A stretch of 9,592 nt of DNA from Bacteroidales bacterium (GCA_007123065.1 SKSI01000053.1:1-9592); one strand, 5' to 3'; positions 1 to 6,957 are shown, numbered from the stretch's first letter. Notes: generated from the sequence alone by a model not told the origin. Translations and numbers: made by a program.

Positions 1-859
1 CTTCCCCATTCGCTACCAGTTCTATTCGGTAGGTGTGTTTATCGGCGGTTTCGATGATAAGGGTGCCACCCTGTCCGTGTTCATCGGGAAGGAGTTGCAC
101 TTGTTGTCCGGCGGGGATGGTTACCACACCACCGATCACTACATTGGCGTTTTCCGGTGGCGCCTGCATGGCAAAGAGGGGATGGGTGTCGGGATGGTTG
201 TTCCAATGCGGGTGTTTTTCACCCCCGGTGTGCCAGTCTCCCGTCCCATAAAAGTAATGGCTGGCGAGTGGGCGTTCGCCGAAATGGCACAACAGCTCCC
301 GTCCGCCAAGCACAATCCCTTCTCCGGTTTTGTTGCCATCGCCGTCGGTCTGACAATGGCTTACCTGTCCCTCTTCTGTGCACAAGGCAAAGTTTGGATG
401 CAGGTTTTGAAAGGCACCACGCTGACCTTGATAGGAAAGGATCAGTTGCAATCGTGCCACGCGCAATGTGCTACCGGACAGCACTTCCTGTACCGGGTCG
501 TTTAGCGACGGTTCCGGTGTCGACAAAAGCAGGCGGCTGCCATCGTCTGAAAGGGTAAAGTCCGTGTCTTCCGGCGGATAAAGCAGCTCGCTGCTTTCCG
601 GAATGATGCGCAGTCCTTTGTCCGAATCAAACATTCCGGAGCCGGTGATGCCCGGATCGAAAAGGATCCCGATGCGCACATCATTCAGAAAAAACGTGCT
701 GCCGGTGTTTTTTAACAGTACGTCAAACTGTATTTCCCCTTCCGAACCCTGAACGAGGTTTTCCATGATCAACTGGTAAGATTCCTCCGCCGTTAGCTGG
801 TGCAACGGAGTCAGCATGTGAATAACCGCCAGCATACCGTACATTTTTATCGATTTCAT
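1..859 (-). CDS. Putative secreted protein, N-terminal part (runs off the left edge)
   Basis: An uninterrupted minus-strand frame of 286 codons opens at the ATG at 859 and leaves the window without a stop, so the C-terminus is missing. Residues 1-24 look like a signal peptide: MKSIKM, a short hydrophobic core, and a probable cut after LTA. Residues 28-75 (motifs FDVLLKNTGST and ILFDPGITGSG) resemble the beta-sandwich, cohesin-like modules at the start of many secreted Bacteroidota proteins. Near residues 204-255, GTGDWHTGG, HWNNHP and NVVIGGVVTIPAGQ resemble the W/N-rich, 'IPAG' beta segments common in type IX secretion cargo. Export is well supported; type IX secretion is inference, because the diagnostic C-terminal sorting domain would lie outside the window. 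I do not recognise a specific function. About 590 bp of repeat-rich DNA separates it from the sugar genes on the same strand, so it is probably a separate transcription unit. Confidence 0.75.
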   Translation of the reverse strand, partial: MKSIKMYGMLAVIHMLTPLHQLTAEESYQLIMENLVQGSEGEIQFDVLLKNTGSTFFLNDVRIGILFDPGITGSGMFDSDKGLRIIPESSELLYPPEDTDFTLSDDGSRLLLSTPEPSLNDPVQEVLSGSTLRVARLQLILSYQGQRGAFQNLHPNFALCTEEGQVSHCQTDGDGNKTGEGIVLGGRELLCHFGERPLASHYFYGTGDWHTGGEKHPHWNNHPDTHPLFAMQAPPENANVVIGGVVTIPAGQQVQLLPDEHGQGGTLIIETADKHTYRIELVANGE

Positions 860-999
860 CTGTTTGTAGTTTTGTTATGATTTGATATTAAGTGTGTTGC
901 ATGTGAACATGTTTGAGTTGCCTTTTCATGACGATCAGCTCCCGGCCTTCCTCTTCCAACTTCTTCCATTTGTCTTTTTTCAAATCAGCACAATTAGAA

Positions 1000-1034
1000 T
1001 AAAAAAAATGCGTCTTCATATTAAAAAAACGCAT
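1000..1034 (-). terminator. Candidate Rho-independent terminator for the sugar cluster
   Basis: On the minus strand, ATGCGT (1034-1029) can pair with ACGCAT (1013-1008) across a 15-nt loop, and eight consecutive T follow (1007-1000). The T-run and its position downstream of the epimerase gene fit a terminator. The stem is only six base pairs with three G-C pairs and the loop is long, so it may also be chance in an A/T-rich stretch. Confidence 0.3.
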
Positions 1035-1163
1035 CAAAAATAAAAATAAAAACCAAATAATTATAAAAAACACACCCTTAAACAAAAAAAATATGTTTAA
1101 AAGGAACAAAAATAAAGACAAGAGGGTGAATTGGTGTTTGGATGGCAGGCTGAAACGTTGAAG

Positions 1164-1432
1164 ATTGTTTAATTGTTTAATCGTTGAATTGTTGAATCGT
1201 TTAATCTCCCTTCGAGCTTCGAGCTTCCAGCTTCGAGCCTTATTAATCGTTTATTTGTTGAATCGTTGAATCGTTTATTCGTTTAATCTCCCTTCGAGCT
1301 TCCAGCTTCCAGCTTCCAGCTTCCAGCTTCGAGCTTCCAGCTTCGAGCCTTATTAATCGTTTATTTGTTGAATCGTTTAATCGTTTATTCGTTTAATCTC
1401 CCTTCGAGCTTCGAGCTTCCAGCTTCGAGCTT
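1164..1432. repeat. Three-unit composite tandem repeat (9-bp and 7-bp sub-arrays)
   Basis: Two kinds of short repeat alternate three times. Sub-array A has a period of about 9 bp (GTTTAATCG/GTTGAATCG variants) at roughly 1164-1206, 1240-1288 and 1350-1398. Sub-array B has a strict 7-bp period (CTTCGAG or CTTCCAG) at 1210-1237 (4 copies), 1292-1347 (8 copies) and 1402-1429 (4 copies). Joints are also conserved: A ends in TCTCC before B, and CCTTATT leads from B into the next A. Segment 1215-1302 matches 1325-1412 with one mismatch (1268/1378), an offset of 110 bp, which implies recent duplication of a whole composite unit. Similar GATTAAAC/GAAGCTGGAAGC arrays are, from memory, common in Bacteroidota intergenic regions. 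Their function is not established. There are no unique spacers, so this is not CRISPR. Confidence 0.92.
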
Positions 1433-1447
1433 CTTAATCTCTTTTAT

Positions 1448-2515
1448 TTACTTTTCATAATACCCGCGGTACCAAGACACAAAATGCTTGATCCCTTCTT
1501 CAACGGAAGTTTGGGGTTTGTACCCGGTGTCTGCTTCCAGGGATTTCGTGTCGGCCCAGGTGGCCGGTACGTCGCCTGCCTGCATGGGCATCAGGATCTT
1601 TTCGGCCGTGGTGCCGAGGGCTTGCTCCAGGGCTGCAATGAAATCCATCAGCCTGACCGGCTTGCCGCGTCCGATATTGTAAATCCTGTGCGCGATATCG
1701 CTTGAACCCGGGTCAGGTTGCCGGCTGTCCCACGAAGGATTGCCGACAGCAGGCCTTTCCATTACACGGGTGATCCCCTCTACAATGTCGTCAATGTATG
1801 TGAAGTCGCGCATCATATTGCCTTCGTTGAATACTTCAATGGGCTTTCCTTCCAGAATGGCTTTGGTGAAAAGAAAAAGCGCCATGTCTGGTCGTCCCCA
1901 GGGCCCATAAACCGTAAAGAAGCGCAACCCGGTGGCGGAAATGCCGAAAAGGTGGCTGTAAGTGTGTGCCATCAGCTCGTTGCCTTTCTTGCTGGCCGCA
2001 TAAAGTGATACCGGGTGGTCCACATTATGACGCACGGAAAAAGGCATCTCCGTATTTTTTCCATATACCGAACTGGAGGAGGCATACACCAGATGTTTTA
2101 CCGGAAACGCGCGACAGGCTTCCAGGATATTGAGAAAACCCGTGATGTTGGCATCAATATATGCCTGAGGGTTGGTCAGCGAGTAACGAACACCCGCCTG
2201 TGCGGCCAGATTCACCACGTAATCAAACCGTTCGGCTTCAAATAACCGGTTTAGCGAAGAGCGATCCGCCAGATCGATTTTATAAAATGAATATGCTTTT
2301 GAATTGCTATTGTGACCTATTGACCGGTTTGGATATCCGCTCCGGAGGTTGTTCGTGTCGATCCCGGATTCTTTAAGACGGTCGTATTTCAGGCGTACAT
2401 CGTAATAGTCGTTGATGTTGTCCAGGCCTACTACTTGATAACCTTTTTGCAGAAGGGAGCGGGTCAGGTGAAAACCGATGAATCCGGCTGTGCCGGTAAT
2501 GAGAACTTTGGCCAT
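1448..2515 (-). CDS. NAD-dependent UDP-glucuronate 4-epimerase-like SDR
   Basis: This 355-residue protein is a full-length extended short-chain dehydrogenase, probably interconverting UDP-glucuronate and UDP-galacturonate in the cytoplasm to supply a surface polysaccharide. The Rossmann motif GTAGFIG lies at residues 8-14. LDNINDYYDVRLKYDRL (about 31-47) is typical of the CapI/LpsL group of UDP-GlcA epimerases rather than plain GalE. The catalytic set is present: ASSSSVYG (145-152), then Tyr172 and Lys176 in YAASK. Substrate-side motifs FFTVYGPWGRPDMALF and MRDFTYIDDIVEGI follow. Residues about 52-74 are a polar insert that looks longer than usual for the family. The ATG at 2515 lies 25 bp after the WlbA-like stop, so the two genes are probably cotranscribed. 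The exact substrate is inferred; a UDP-GlcNAcA or UDP-GlcNAc epimerase is possible. Confidence 0.88.
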   Translation of the reverse strand: MAKVLITGTAGFIGFHLTRSLLQKGYQVVGLDNINDYYDVRLKYDRLKESGIDTNNLRSGYPNRSIGHNSNSKAYSFYKIDLADRSSLNRLFEAERFDYVVNLAAQAGVRYSLTNPQAYIDANITGFLNILEACRAFPVKHLVYASSSSVYGKNTEMPFSVRHNVDHPVSLYAASKKGNELMAHTYSHLFGISATGLRFFTVYGPWGRPDMALFLFTKAILEGKPIEVFNEGNMMRDFTYIDDIVEGITRVMERPAVGNPSWDSRQPDPGSSDIAHRIYNIGRGKPVRLMDFIAALEQALGTTAEKILMPMQAGDVPATWADTKSLEADTGYKPQTSVEEGIKHFVSWYRGYYEK

Positions 2516-2540
2516 AATTGTGCTGTTCGGATTGTGTGTT

Positions 2541-3437
2541 TTAACTGTTTCTGATTTGTTGCGCGATCATGACGCTCTTTCTTGCCTCTTCCACCCGGAA
2601 ACCTCTGCCCGCCAGAATTTCTTTGTAGAGTTCGGTATGCAGATCAGTAAACCCTTCGCTGAATTCCAGTTCTTTTTCCTCGATGGTGATGCTGCGACAG
2701 GTGCGTTTGCCGGCCTTGACGGCCGCTTCCGGGAGGTCGTTGCCATCGATGCTCAGGAACCAGTTGACGCGTGCCTGCCTGTATTCCAATTGTCCGGAAG
2801 CCCGTTCCGGACTGTTTTGATGTACATCCAGGCCTTTGAGGTCGCCAAAAATCCATCCCAGCATATCAAAAAAGTGAATGCCGATGTTGGTAGCTACACC
2901 ACCAGACTTTTGGATATCGCCTTTCCAGGAGAAATGGTACCATCTGCCCCTGCTGGTGATGTATCTGAGGTCAATGTCGTACACCTTGTCCTTCGGACCA
3001 TCTTCAATCTGTTTTTTTAGCTTTTTTATTGTGGGATGCAGACGCAGCTGCAGGATGGTATAGATATGCTTTTCAGACTCTTCTTCAAGCTCACAAAGGG
3101 CATCCAGGTTCCAGGGGTTCAGAACGATCGGTTTTTCACAGATGGCGTGGGCATCATTGCGCACGGCCATCCGGATATGGGCGTCATGCAGATAATTTGG
3201 AGAGCAGATGCTTACATAATCGATCTTTCTGGACCCTTCCCGCCGTAACTTGTCAAGGTGCCGGTCGAAACGCTCCGGTTCGGTAAAAAAATCTGCATCA
3301 GGGAAATAACTGTCCATAATCCCGACACCGTCGTAAGGATCCAGTGCACATACCAGCTCGTTGCCGGTGTCTTTGATGGCTTTTAGGTGACGTGGCGCTA
3401 TATAGCCTGCAGCACCGATTAATGCAAAATGAGTCAT
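2541..3437 (-). CDS. wlbA: UDP-N-acetylglucosaminuronate 3-dehydrogenase (WlbA/WbpB type)
   Basis: This 298-residue Gfo/Idh/MocA oxidoreductase closely resembles WlbA/WbpB, which oxidises C3 of UDP-GlcNAcA during synthesis of UDP-2,3-diacetamido sugars such as UDP-ManNAc3NAcA. The N-terminal FALIGAAGYIAPRHLKAIKDTG is nearly diagnostic. VSICSPNYLH (75-84) and CEKP (100-103, with the family lysine) complete the nucleotide-binding domain. ITSRGRWYHFSWKGD (160-174) and GGVATNIGIHFFDM (179-192, with a conserved His188) form the substrate side, and FSEGFTDLH lies near the end. I start at the ATG at 3437. The frame stays open to 3503, but those 22 extra residues are unlike the family, and the known proteins begin right at this FALIGAAG segment. 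It probably shares a transcript with the downstream epimerase. WlbA works with a 6-dehydrogenase, an aminotransferase and an acetyltransferase; none is in the window. Confidence 0.93.
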   Translation of the reverse strand: MTHFALIGAAGYIAPRHLKAIKDTGNELVCALDPYDGVGIMDSYFPDADFFTEPERFDRHLDKLRREGSRKIDYVSICSPNYLHDAHIRMAVRNDAHAICEKPIVLNPWNLDALCELEEESEKHIYTILQLRLHPTIKKLKKQIEDGPKDKVYDIDLRYITSRGRWYHFSWKGDIQKSGGVATNIGIHFFDMLGWIFGDLKGLDVHQNSPERASGQLEYRQARVNWFLSIDGNDLPEAAVKAGKRTCRSITIEEKELEFSEGFTDLHTELYKEILAGRGFRVEEARKSVMIAQQIRNS

Positions 3438-3711
3438 GTCTTTGGTATCGTTATGTAGTTCAAATTTTGTAGCTGCAATGATGGCCTGTGACCCCAGGCC
3501 CATGTATGGGTTTTGTCAATGTCAGGCGATTCAGGCCTGTTATAGCCGGCAATATACGATTCGATCACGAAAGGCCCGGTTTTTGAGGCTGATTGCCGTA
3601 TTTTCAAATGTAATATACAAAAGTAATTTATTTTTGTTATTCTCAGGTCGCCTGACAGCTATGTATTTCTTGCCCGTTTTAGTCTCAGCAGGCGTATGGA
3701 CATTACAACAT
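3438..3711. other. Intergenic region / probable leader of wlbA
   Basis: This 274-bp gap breaks the minus-strand cluster into two likely transcription units. It contains two TAnnTTTG boxes on the minus strand (3605-3625) and a perfect 6-bp stem (GGCCTG 3483-3488 with CAGGCC 3495-3500) about 46 bp upstream of the wlbA start. A second CAGGCCTG copy (3532-3539) could pair with either arm. If the promoter reading is right, wlbA has a leader of about 160 nt. I see no credible gene here. Confidence 0.5.
3605..3625 (-). promoter_or_regulatory. Tandem Bacteroidota-type -7 boxes upstream of wlbA
   Basis: On the minus strand, TACTTTTG (3625-3618) and TACATTTG (3612-3605) both match the Bacteroidota -7 consensus TAnnTTTG and lie 13 bp apart. 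Transcription would start near 3599-3612 and read wlbA and the epimerase. I do not see a good TTTG -33 element 19-21 bp upstream of either box, which lowers confidence. Confidence 0.45.
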
Positions 3712-4971
3712 CTATGAGCTGTTTTTTGACAGATAACCTGCTCCCATCCCGATCCCATATACGCTGCTTCCAATGATCATTGCAACTGCTGCCCCTGTAA
3801 CGCCGAATGATGGAATCAGCAGCAGGTTGCTTGCGAGGAGCGTTACACCCATGGCAATATGGGTGTTTCTGACTGTTTTTCCCCGCCCTTTTGCTTCAAG
3901 AAACCGGTTGAAAAAGCTTCCGATCCCATACATGAGCATGCCGACTGACGTCAGGTGTACCAGGGGGATAACGGGTAAGAAAGCCTCCCTGTAAAAGAAC
4001 CGGATAAAGGGTCCGGCCAGCAGATAAATTCCTGCCAGGGCCAGCATGCTCAGCAACAGAGTTACCAGCAGCATCTTGCGCGAGATCCGGTCCTGGGAAG
4101 CAAATTCCTTAAACCACGTGGTGGCGATCACCCCCGGGATGAGAGCCAGCGGGCGGGCAATGGCAACGGCGAGGGTGAAAAACCCAACGCTGGTGTTGTC
4201 GGCACTGAAATAGCTGATCAGGATGTAAGTCAGGCTGATTGCACCGGCAGAAAACAGGATGCCGGTGTACAGGTGAACGCCATAGCCCCGGTGGTGTTTT
4301 CGGATTTCCTGCATCCGTATCCCGAGGTTTTTGAAAGAAACCCGTATCCGCAATAGCACGATGACATACACAAACAAAAATGCCGAAATATATATGCCCC
4401 AGATCACAGCAAGCCGATTGCCTCCATAGCTTTCTGCCACGCTGTAAATGATGGCTGCAGCCGCAAACGTGATGAGCTTTGGCACAATGCGGGTTGCCGC
4501 CAGATCGTGTATGCGGTTGTCGGCGTGCAGCATGTTGTCGAAGAAGGGCGCCAGTAAAAAGATCCAGCTTACCGGGATCATCAGCAGGAAGAAGCGGCTG
4601 AGTCCCTTGCCGGCCAGATTTGGGTCCACAAGGCCATAGACAAGCAGGGAGACTGCCATCATCAGAAAAAGAAAAAAGAAATAAACAAGCGTGGCGCCAT
4701 AATATTCGCGTGCTGTGGACGGTCTGTTGTTCAGCACCAGGGCGCGGTTGCCGGCGTAAAATATACCTGCCGGGAAAATGATGATGGCAAAGTCAAAAAG
4801 GCTGCCGAGAAAGGTAAAGTCACCATAACCCTGTGGACCCAGAAAGCGGGTAAATACAATACTGGTAAAAATCGATAATGGAATGCCGGCAAAACTTGCC
4901 GCGTACAGGGTTGCCGCCTGCCTTACGCGCAGGCTGCTCCAGATGTCTGTGAGGTTAAGGCGGGATAACAA
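3712..4971 (-). CDS. Wzx-type polysaccharide flippase (MOP superfamily)
   Basis: This 419-residue, strongly hydrophobic protein has about a dozen predicted membrane helices spread over its whole length, which is normal for Wzx/Polysacc_synt flippases. These move lipid-linked oligosaccharide units across the inner membrane. Family-like features include a first helix at about 22-41, then FTRFLGPQGYGDF (40-52), and FNRFLEAKGRGKT (354-366) before the last helix pair, with FGVTGAAVA at 389-397. The start appears to be TTG (4971): an in-frame TAA lies 12 bases upstream and no ATG is available near the N-terminus, while the TTG places the first helix where homologues have it. It follows the 2-epimerase by 42 bp, so cotranscription is likely. 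It implies a Wzx-dependent surface polysaccharide, but no glycosyltransferase or Wzy polymerase is adjacent. The substrate cannot be read from sequence. Confidence 0.88.
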   Translation of the reverse strand: MLSRLNLTDIWSSLRVRQAATLYAASFAGIPLSIFTSIVFTRFLGPQGYGDFTFLGSLFDFAIIIFPAGIFYAGNRALVLNNRPSTAREYYGATLVYFFFLFLMMAVSLLVYGLVDPNLAGKGLSRFFLLMIPVSWIFLLAPFFDNMLHADNRIHDLAATRIVPKLITFAAAAIIYSVAESYGGNRLAVIWGIYISAFLFVYVIVLLRIRVSFKNLGIRMQEIRKHHRGYGVHLYTGILFSAGAISLTYILISYFSADNTSVGFFTLAVAIARPLALIPGVIATTWFKEFASQDRISRKMLLVTLLLSMLALAGIYLLAGPFIRFFYREAFLPVIPLVHLTSVGMLMYGIGSFFNRFLEAKGRGKTVRNTHIAMGVTLLASNLLLIPSFGVTGAAVAMIIGSSVYGIGMGAGYLSKNSS

Positions 4972-5013
4972 AATATCAAATGTTTAAAATGATCCATGCA
5001 CTTCGCGCTGCGA

Positions 5014-6114
5014 TTAACTAAGGCCAAGACCTTCCATCACAATGTCGGCAATTCTCTTTGACGCCTTTCCGTCCCACAACTCCGGTATGCGGCCGGGCTT
5101 GGTGGTGCCGCCAAGGATATCCAGCGCCGTCCGTTCAACCTTTTCCATCTGAATGCCCACCAGGTGGTTGGTGCCAACGTCGATCGTGACAGGCCGCTCC
5201 GTGTTCTTTCGTACCGTGATGCACTGAACCCCCATGTAGGTGGTTTCCTCCTGTATGCCGCCACTGTCGGTGATCACCAGTTCCGCGTAGCGTACAAGCG
5301 ACAGAAATTCAATGTATCCAAGAGGTTCTGTGATGATCAGCCCTTTGGGAATCTGACTGTCAAGACCATAGCGTTCGATGTTTTTGCGTGTCCGGGGATG
5401 CACTGGAAAAATAAGCTTCCGCTCTTTTGCAAGCCTGGAGAGGCTTGCCATCAAATCCTTCAGGGCTTCGGGCTCGTCCACGTTGCTGGGCCTGTGAAAC
5501 GTGCCGACAATGTAACCGGAAGGGTCAAGCCCCATCTCTTTTGTGATGGTACACGCTTCAATGAGCTCGTAATTGGCCTCCAGACTGTCAATCATGGTGT
5601 TACCCACAAAGTGAATCTTTGATTCGCCCATCCCTTCATCACGGAGGTTGCGCATGCCACTGTGTTCGGAGACAAAAAGGTAATCAGACACCACATCGGT
5701 GACAATCCGGTTGATCTCCTCCGGCATGCTCTTGTCAAAACTGCGAAGCCCCGCTTCAACATGCGCGATGGGAATACCCATCTTCGAAGCAACAAGAGCT
5801 GCAGCGAGGGTTGAATTTACATCGCCCGGAACAATTACCAGGTCAGGACGCTCTTCAGCCAGCACTTTTTCCAGTTCGAGCATGATACGCGCCGTTTGCT
5901 CCGCGTGGCTGCCACCCCCAATCCCCAGATTGAAATCTGGACGCGGCATCTTTAACTGGTCGAAGAAAACCTCCGACATGCGCTGGTCAAAATGTTGTCC
6001 GGTATGGCAGATCTTGTGCTTAATGTCTTTGCGAAACTTTTTAAATGCTTTCGCAACCGGCGCAATTTTTATAAAGTTCGGTCTGGCACCAACTATGGAA
6101 ATGATTTTCTTCAT
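5014..6114 (-). CDS. wecB: Non-hydrolysing UDP-GlcNAc 2-epimerase family protein
   Basis: This 366-residue cytoplasmic enzyme has the normal length and full motif set of the WecB/MnaA family, which interconverts UDP-GlcNAc and UDP-ManNAc. Seen in order: GARPNFIK (9-16), PGDVNSTLAA (96-105) with Asp98, HVEAGLRS (118-125) with Glu120, PEEINR (131-136), FHRPSNVD (206-213) with His207, the UDP-binding DSGGIQEE (283-290), and NTERP (304-308). The HRPSNVD segment replaces the HRRES/HRREN form of E. coli WecB; I recall this variant in many Bacteroidota members. The same fold includes WbpI/WlbD, which epimerise UDP-GlcNAc3NAcA to UDP-ManNAc3NAcA. Because a WlbA-like gene lies two genes downstream, that substrate is a real alternative and motifs alone do not decide. 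It is the first gene of the minus-strand cluster, opposite udk across 231 bp. The start is the ATG at 6114. Confidence 0.92.
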   Translation of the reverse strand: MKKIISIVGARPNFIKIAPVAKAFKKFRKDIKHKICHTGQHFDQRMSEVFFDQLKMPRPDFNLGIGGGSHAEQTARIMLELEKVLAEERPDLVIVPGDVNSTLAAALVASKMGIPIAHVEAGLRSFDKSMPEEINRIVTDVVSDYLFVSEHSGMRNLRDEGMGESKIHFVGNTMIDSLEANYELIEACTITKEMGLDPSGYIVGTFHRPSNVDEPEALKDLMASLSRLAKERKLIFPVHPRTRKNIERYGLDSQIPKGLIITEPLGYIEFLSLVRYAELVITDSGGIQEETTYMGVQCITVRKNTERPVTIDVGTNHLVGIQMEKVERTALDILGGTTKPGRIPELWDGKASKRIADIVMEGLGLS

Positions 6115-6192
6115 CAGTATGTGTTTTCGTAATTGTGTGTTATTAAGTGTTTTGCTTATATGTTAATGATGATGAAACAATGTAGGAAGTTG

Positions 6193-6223
6193 GATGATAG
6201 ATGTTTTTCTGTCATCTGTCATC
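6193..6223. repeat. 11-bp inverted repeat between wecB and udk
   Basis: GATGATAGATG (6193-6203) and CATCTGTCATC (6213-6223) are inverted copies with one mismatch, which would be a G-U pair in RNA, around a 9-nt loop rich in T. It sits 79 bp upstream of the wecB start and 123 bp upstream of udk. No T-run follows on either strand, so it is unlikely to be a terminator. It could be an operator for either divergent gene or a leader hairpin of wecB. Confidence 0.5.
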
Positions 6224-6345
6224 ACTTACACAGGCCCTTTTGTAGGTGTTTTTACAAAAATAAGAGAAATAATTGAAGTAATTCAGTTTGGATGTGATGG
6301 TTTTTTTCCAAAAAGATTCCTTATTTTTACCTCCAAAAAAACATC

Positions 6346-6957
6346 ATGCTTATTATTGGTATTGCCGGTGGGTCCGGTTCAGGCAAATCAACCGTGGTCC
6401 GAAAGATCATCGAAGAGCTTCCCGGGGAGTGTGTTACAGTAATATCTCAGGACGCCTACTACAAAGACAACGGCCATCTTTCGGCCGAAGAACGCGCCAG
6501 GATCAACTTCGACCACCCCAGCGCCATTGAATTCAACCTTCTGGTAAAGCACCTTGATATGCTCCGTGAAGGCAAGACCATTCCCATGCCGATCTATTCT
6601 TACCTGACCTGCGCACGAGCAACGGAATCCATTCCCACAAAACCCAGGGAGGTGGTGATCGTGGAAGGGATCCTGATCCTGTCAAATCCGCGGATGAGGG
6701 ACCGCATGGATATCAAGATCTTTGTGGATGCCGATGGCGACGACCGCCTGATGCGCATAATCCGTCGCGATATTGAAGAGCGCGGCAGATCGTTTATAGA
6801 AGTGCTAGAGCATTACGAAAAATTCGTAAAACCGATGCACCTGCAATTCATTGAAAACAGCAAACGGTATGCAGATATCATCGTACCCCAGGGAGGCGAA
6901 AATATCGTAGCGATCGACGTAATCCGTAGCATGATCCAGATGAATCAGGCAAGATAG
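6346..6957 (+). CDS. udk: Uridine kinase
   Basis: This 203-residue cytoplasmic P-loop kinase phosphorylates uridine and cytidine to UMP and CMP in pyrimidine salvage. Walker A is GGSGSGKST (8-16). SQDAYYKD (34-41) carries the family Asp and paired Tyr, and INFDHPSAIEF, MPIYSYLTCAR, VVIVEGILIL and the lid segment RRDIEERGRS follow in the usual order. The length is normal for bacterial Udk. The ATG at 6346 directly precedes the conserved IIGIAGGSG segment, leaving little doubt about the start. It diverges from wecB and converges on the TSUP gene 172 bp downstream, so it appears monocistronic. A weak -7-like TATTTTTA (6322-6329) ends 16 bp before the ATG, one base off the TAnnTTTG consensus and without a clear -33 element. 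Confidence 0.97.
   Translation: MLIIGIAGGSGSGKSTVVRKIIEELPGECVTVISQDAYYKDNGHLSAEERARINFDHPSAIEFNLLVKHLDMLREGKTIPMPIYSYLTCARATESIPTKPREVVIVEGILILSNPRMRDRMDIKIFVDADGDDRLMRIIRRDIEERGRSFIEVLEHYEKFVKPMHLQFIENSKRYADIIVPQGGENIVAIDVIRSMIQMNQAR

Larger units (their letters stand above)
860..1447. other. Long intergenic spacer, no supported gene
   Basis: This 588-bp stretch separates the sugar-epimerase stop from the secreted-protein start, both on the minus strand. It contains, in order, a short unremarkable segment (860-999), an A-rich stretch (1000-1120; about 62% A and 81% A+T by hand count), a short linker, and the composite tandem repeat at 1164-1432. The only open frame of note (888-1121, minus) begins at TTG, and its first half is poly-Phe/Leu produced by the T-rich strand, so I do not call it a gene. 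I see no TAnnTTTG box properly placed for the secreted-protein gene. Confidence 0.7.

Noticed and set aside
35..558. Two overlapping plus-strand frames of 130-156 codons
   Set aside because: They lie antisense to the secreted-protein frame, which has a signal peptide and coherent domain-like segments; the plus frames read as composition shadows.
900..911. Palindrome CATGT-GA-ACATG upstream of the secreted-protein gene
   Set aside because: It is only ten symmetric bases with no promoter box nearby to give it a context, so chance is likely.
888..1121. 77-codon minus-strand frame resembling a small membrane protein
   Set aside because: It starts at TTG, its hydrophobic half is low-complexity Phe/Leu created by a T-rich strand, it overlaps a terminator-like stem, and the rest matches nothing I recognise.
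1164..1432. CRISPR array
   Set aside because: The units are 7-9 bp long and contiguous, with no unique spacers between constant repeats and no cas genes nearby.
3438..3503. 22-residue N-terminal extension of the WlbA-like protein
   Set aside because: The frame is open, but known WlbA/WbpB proteins begin right at the FALIGAAG segment, and the extension overlaps the leader hairpin.
3643..3655. Hairpin TCAGG-TCG-CCTGA as terminator of the flippase gene
   Set aside because: The stem is five pairs and the following minus-strand sequence is A-rich rather than a T-run.
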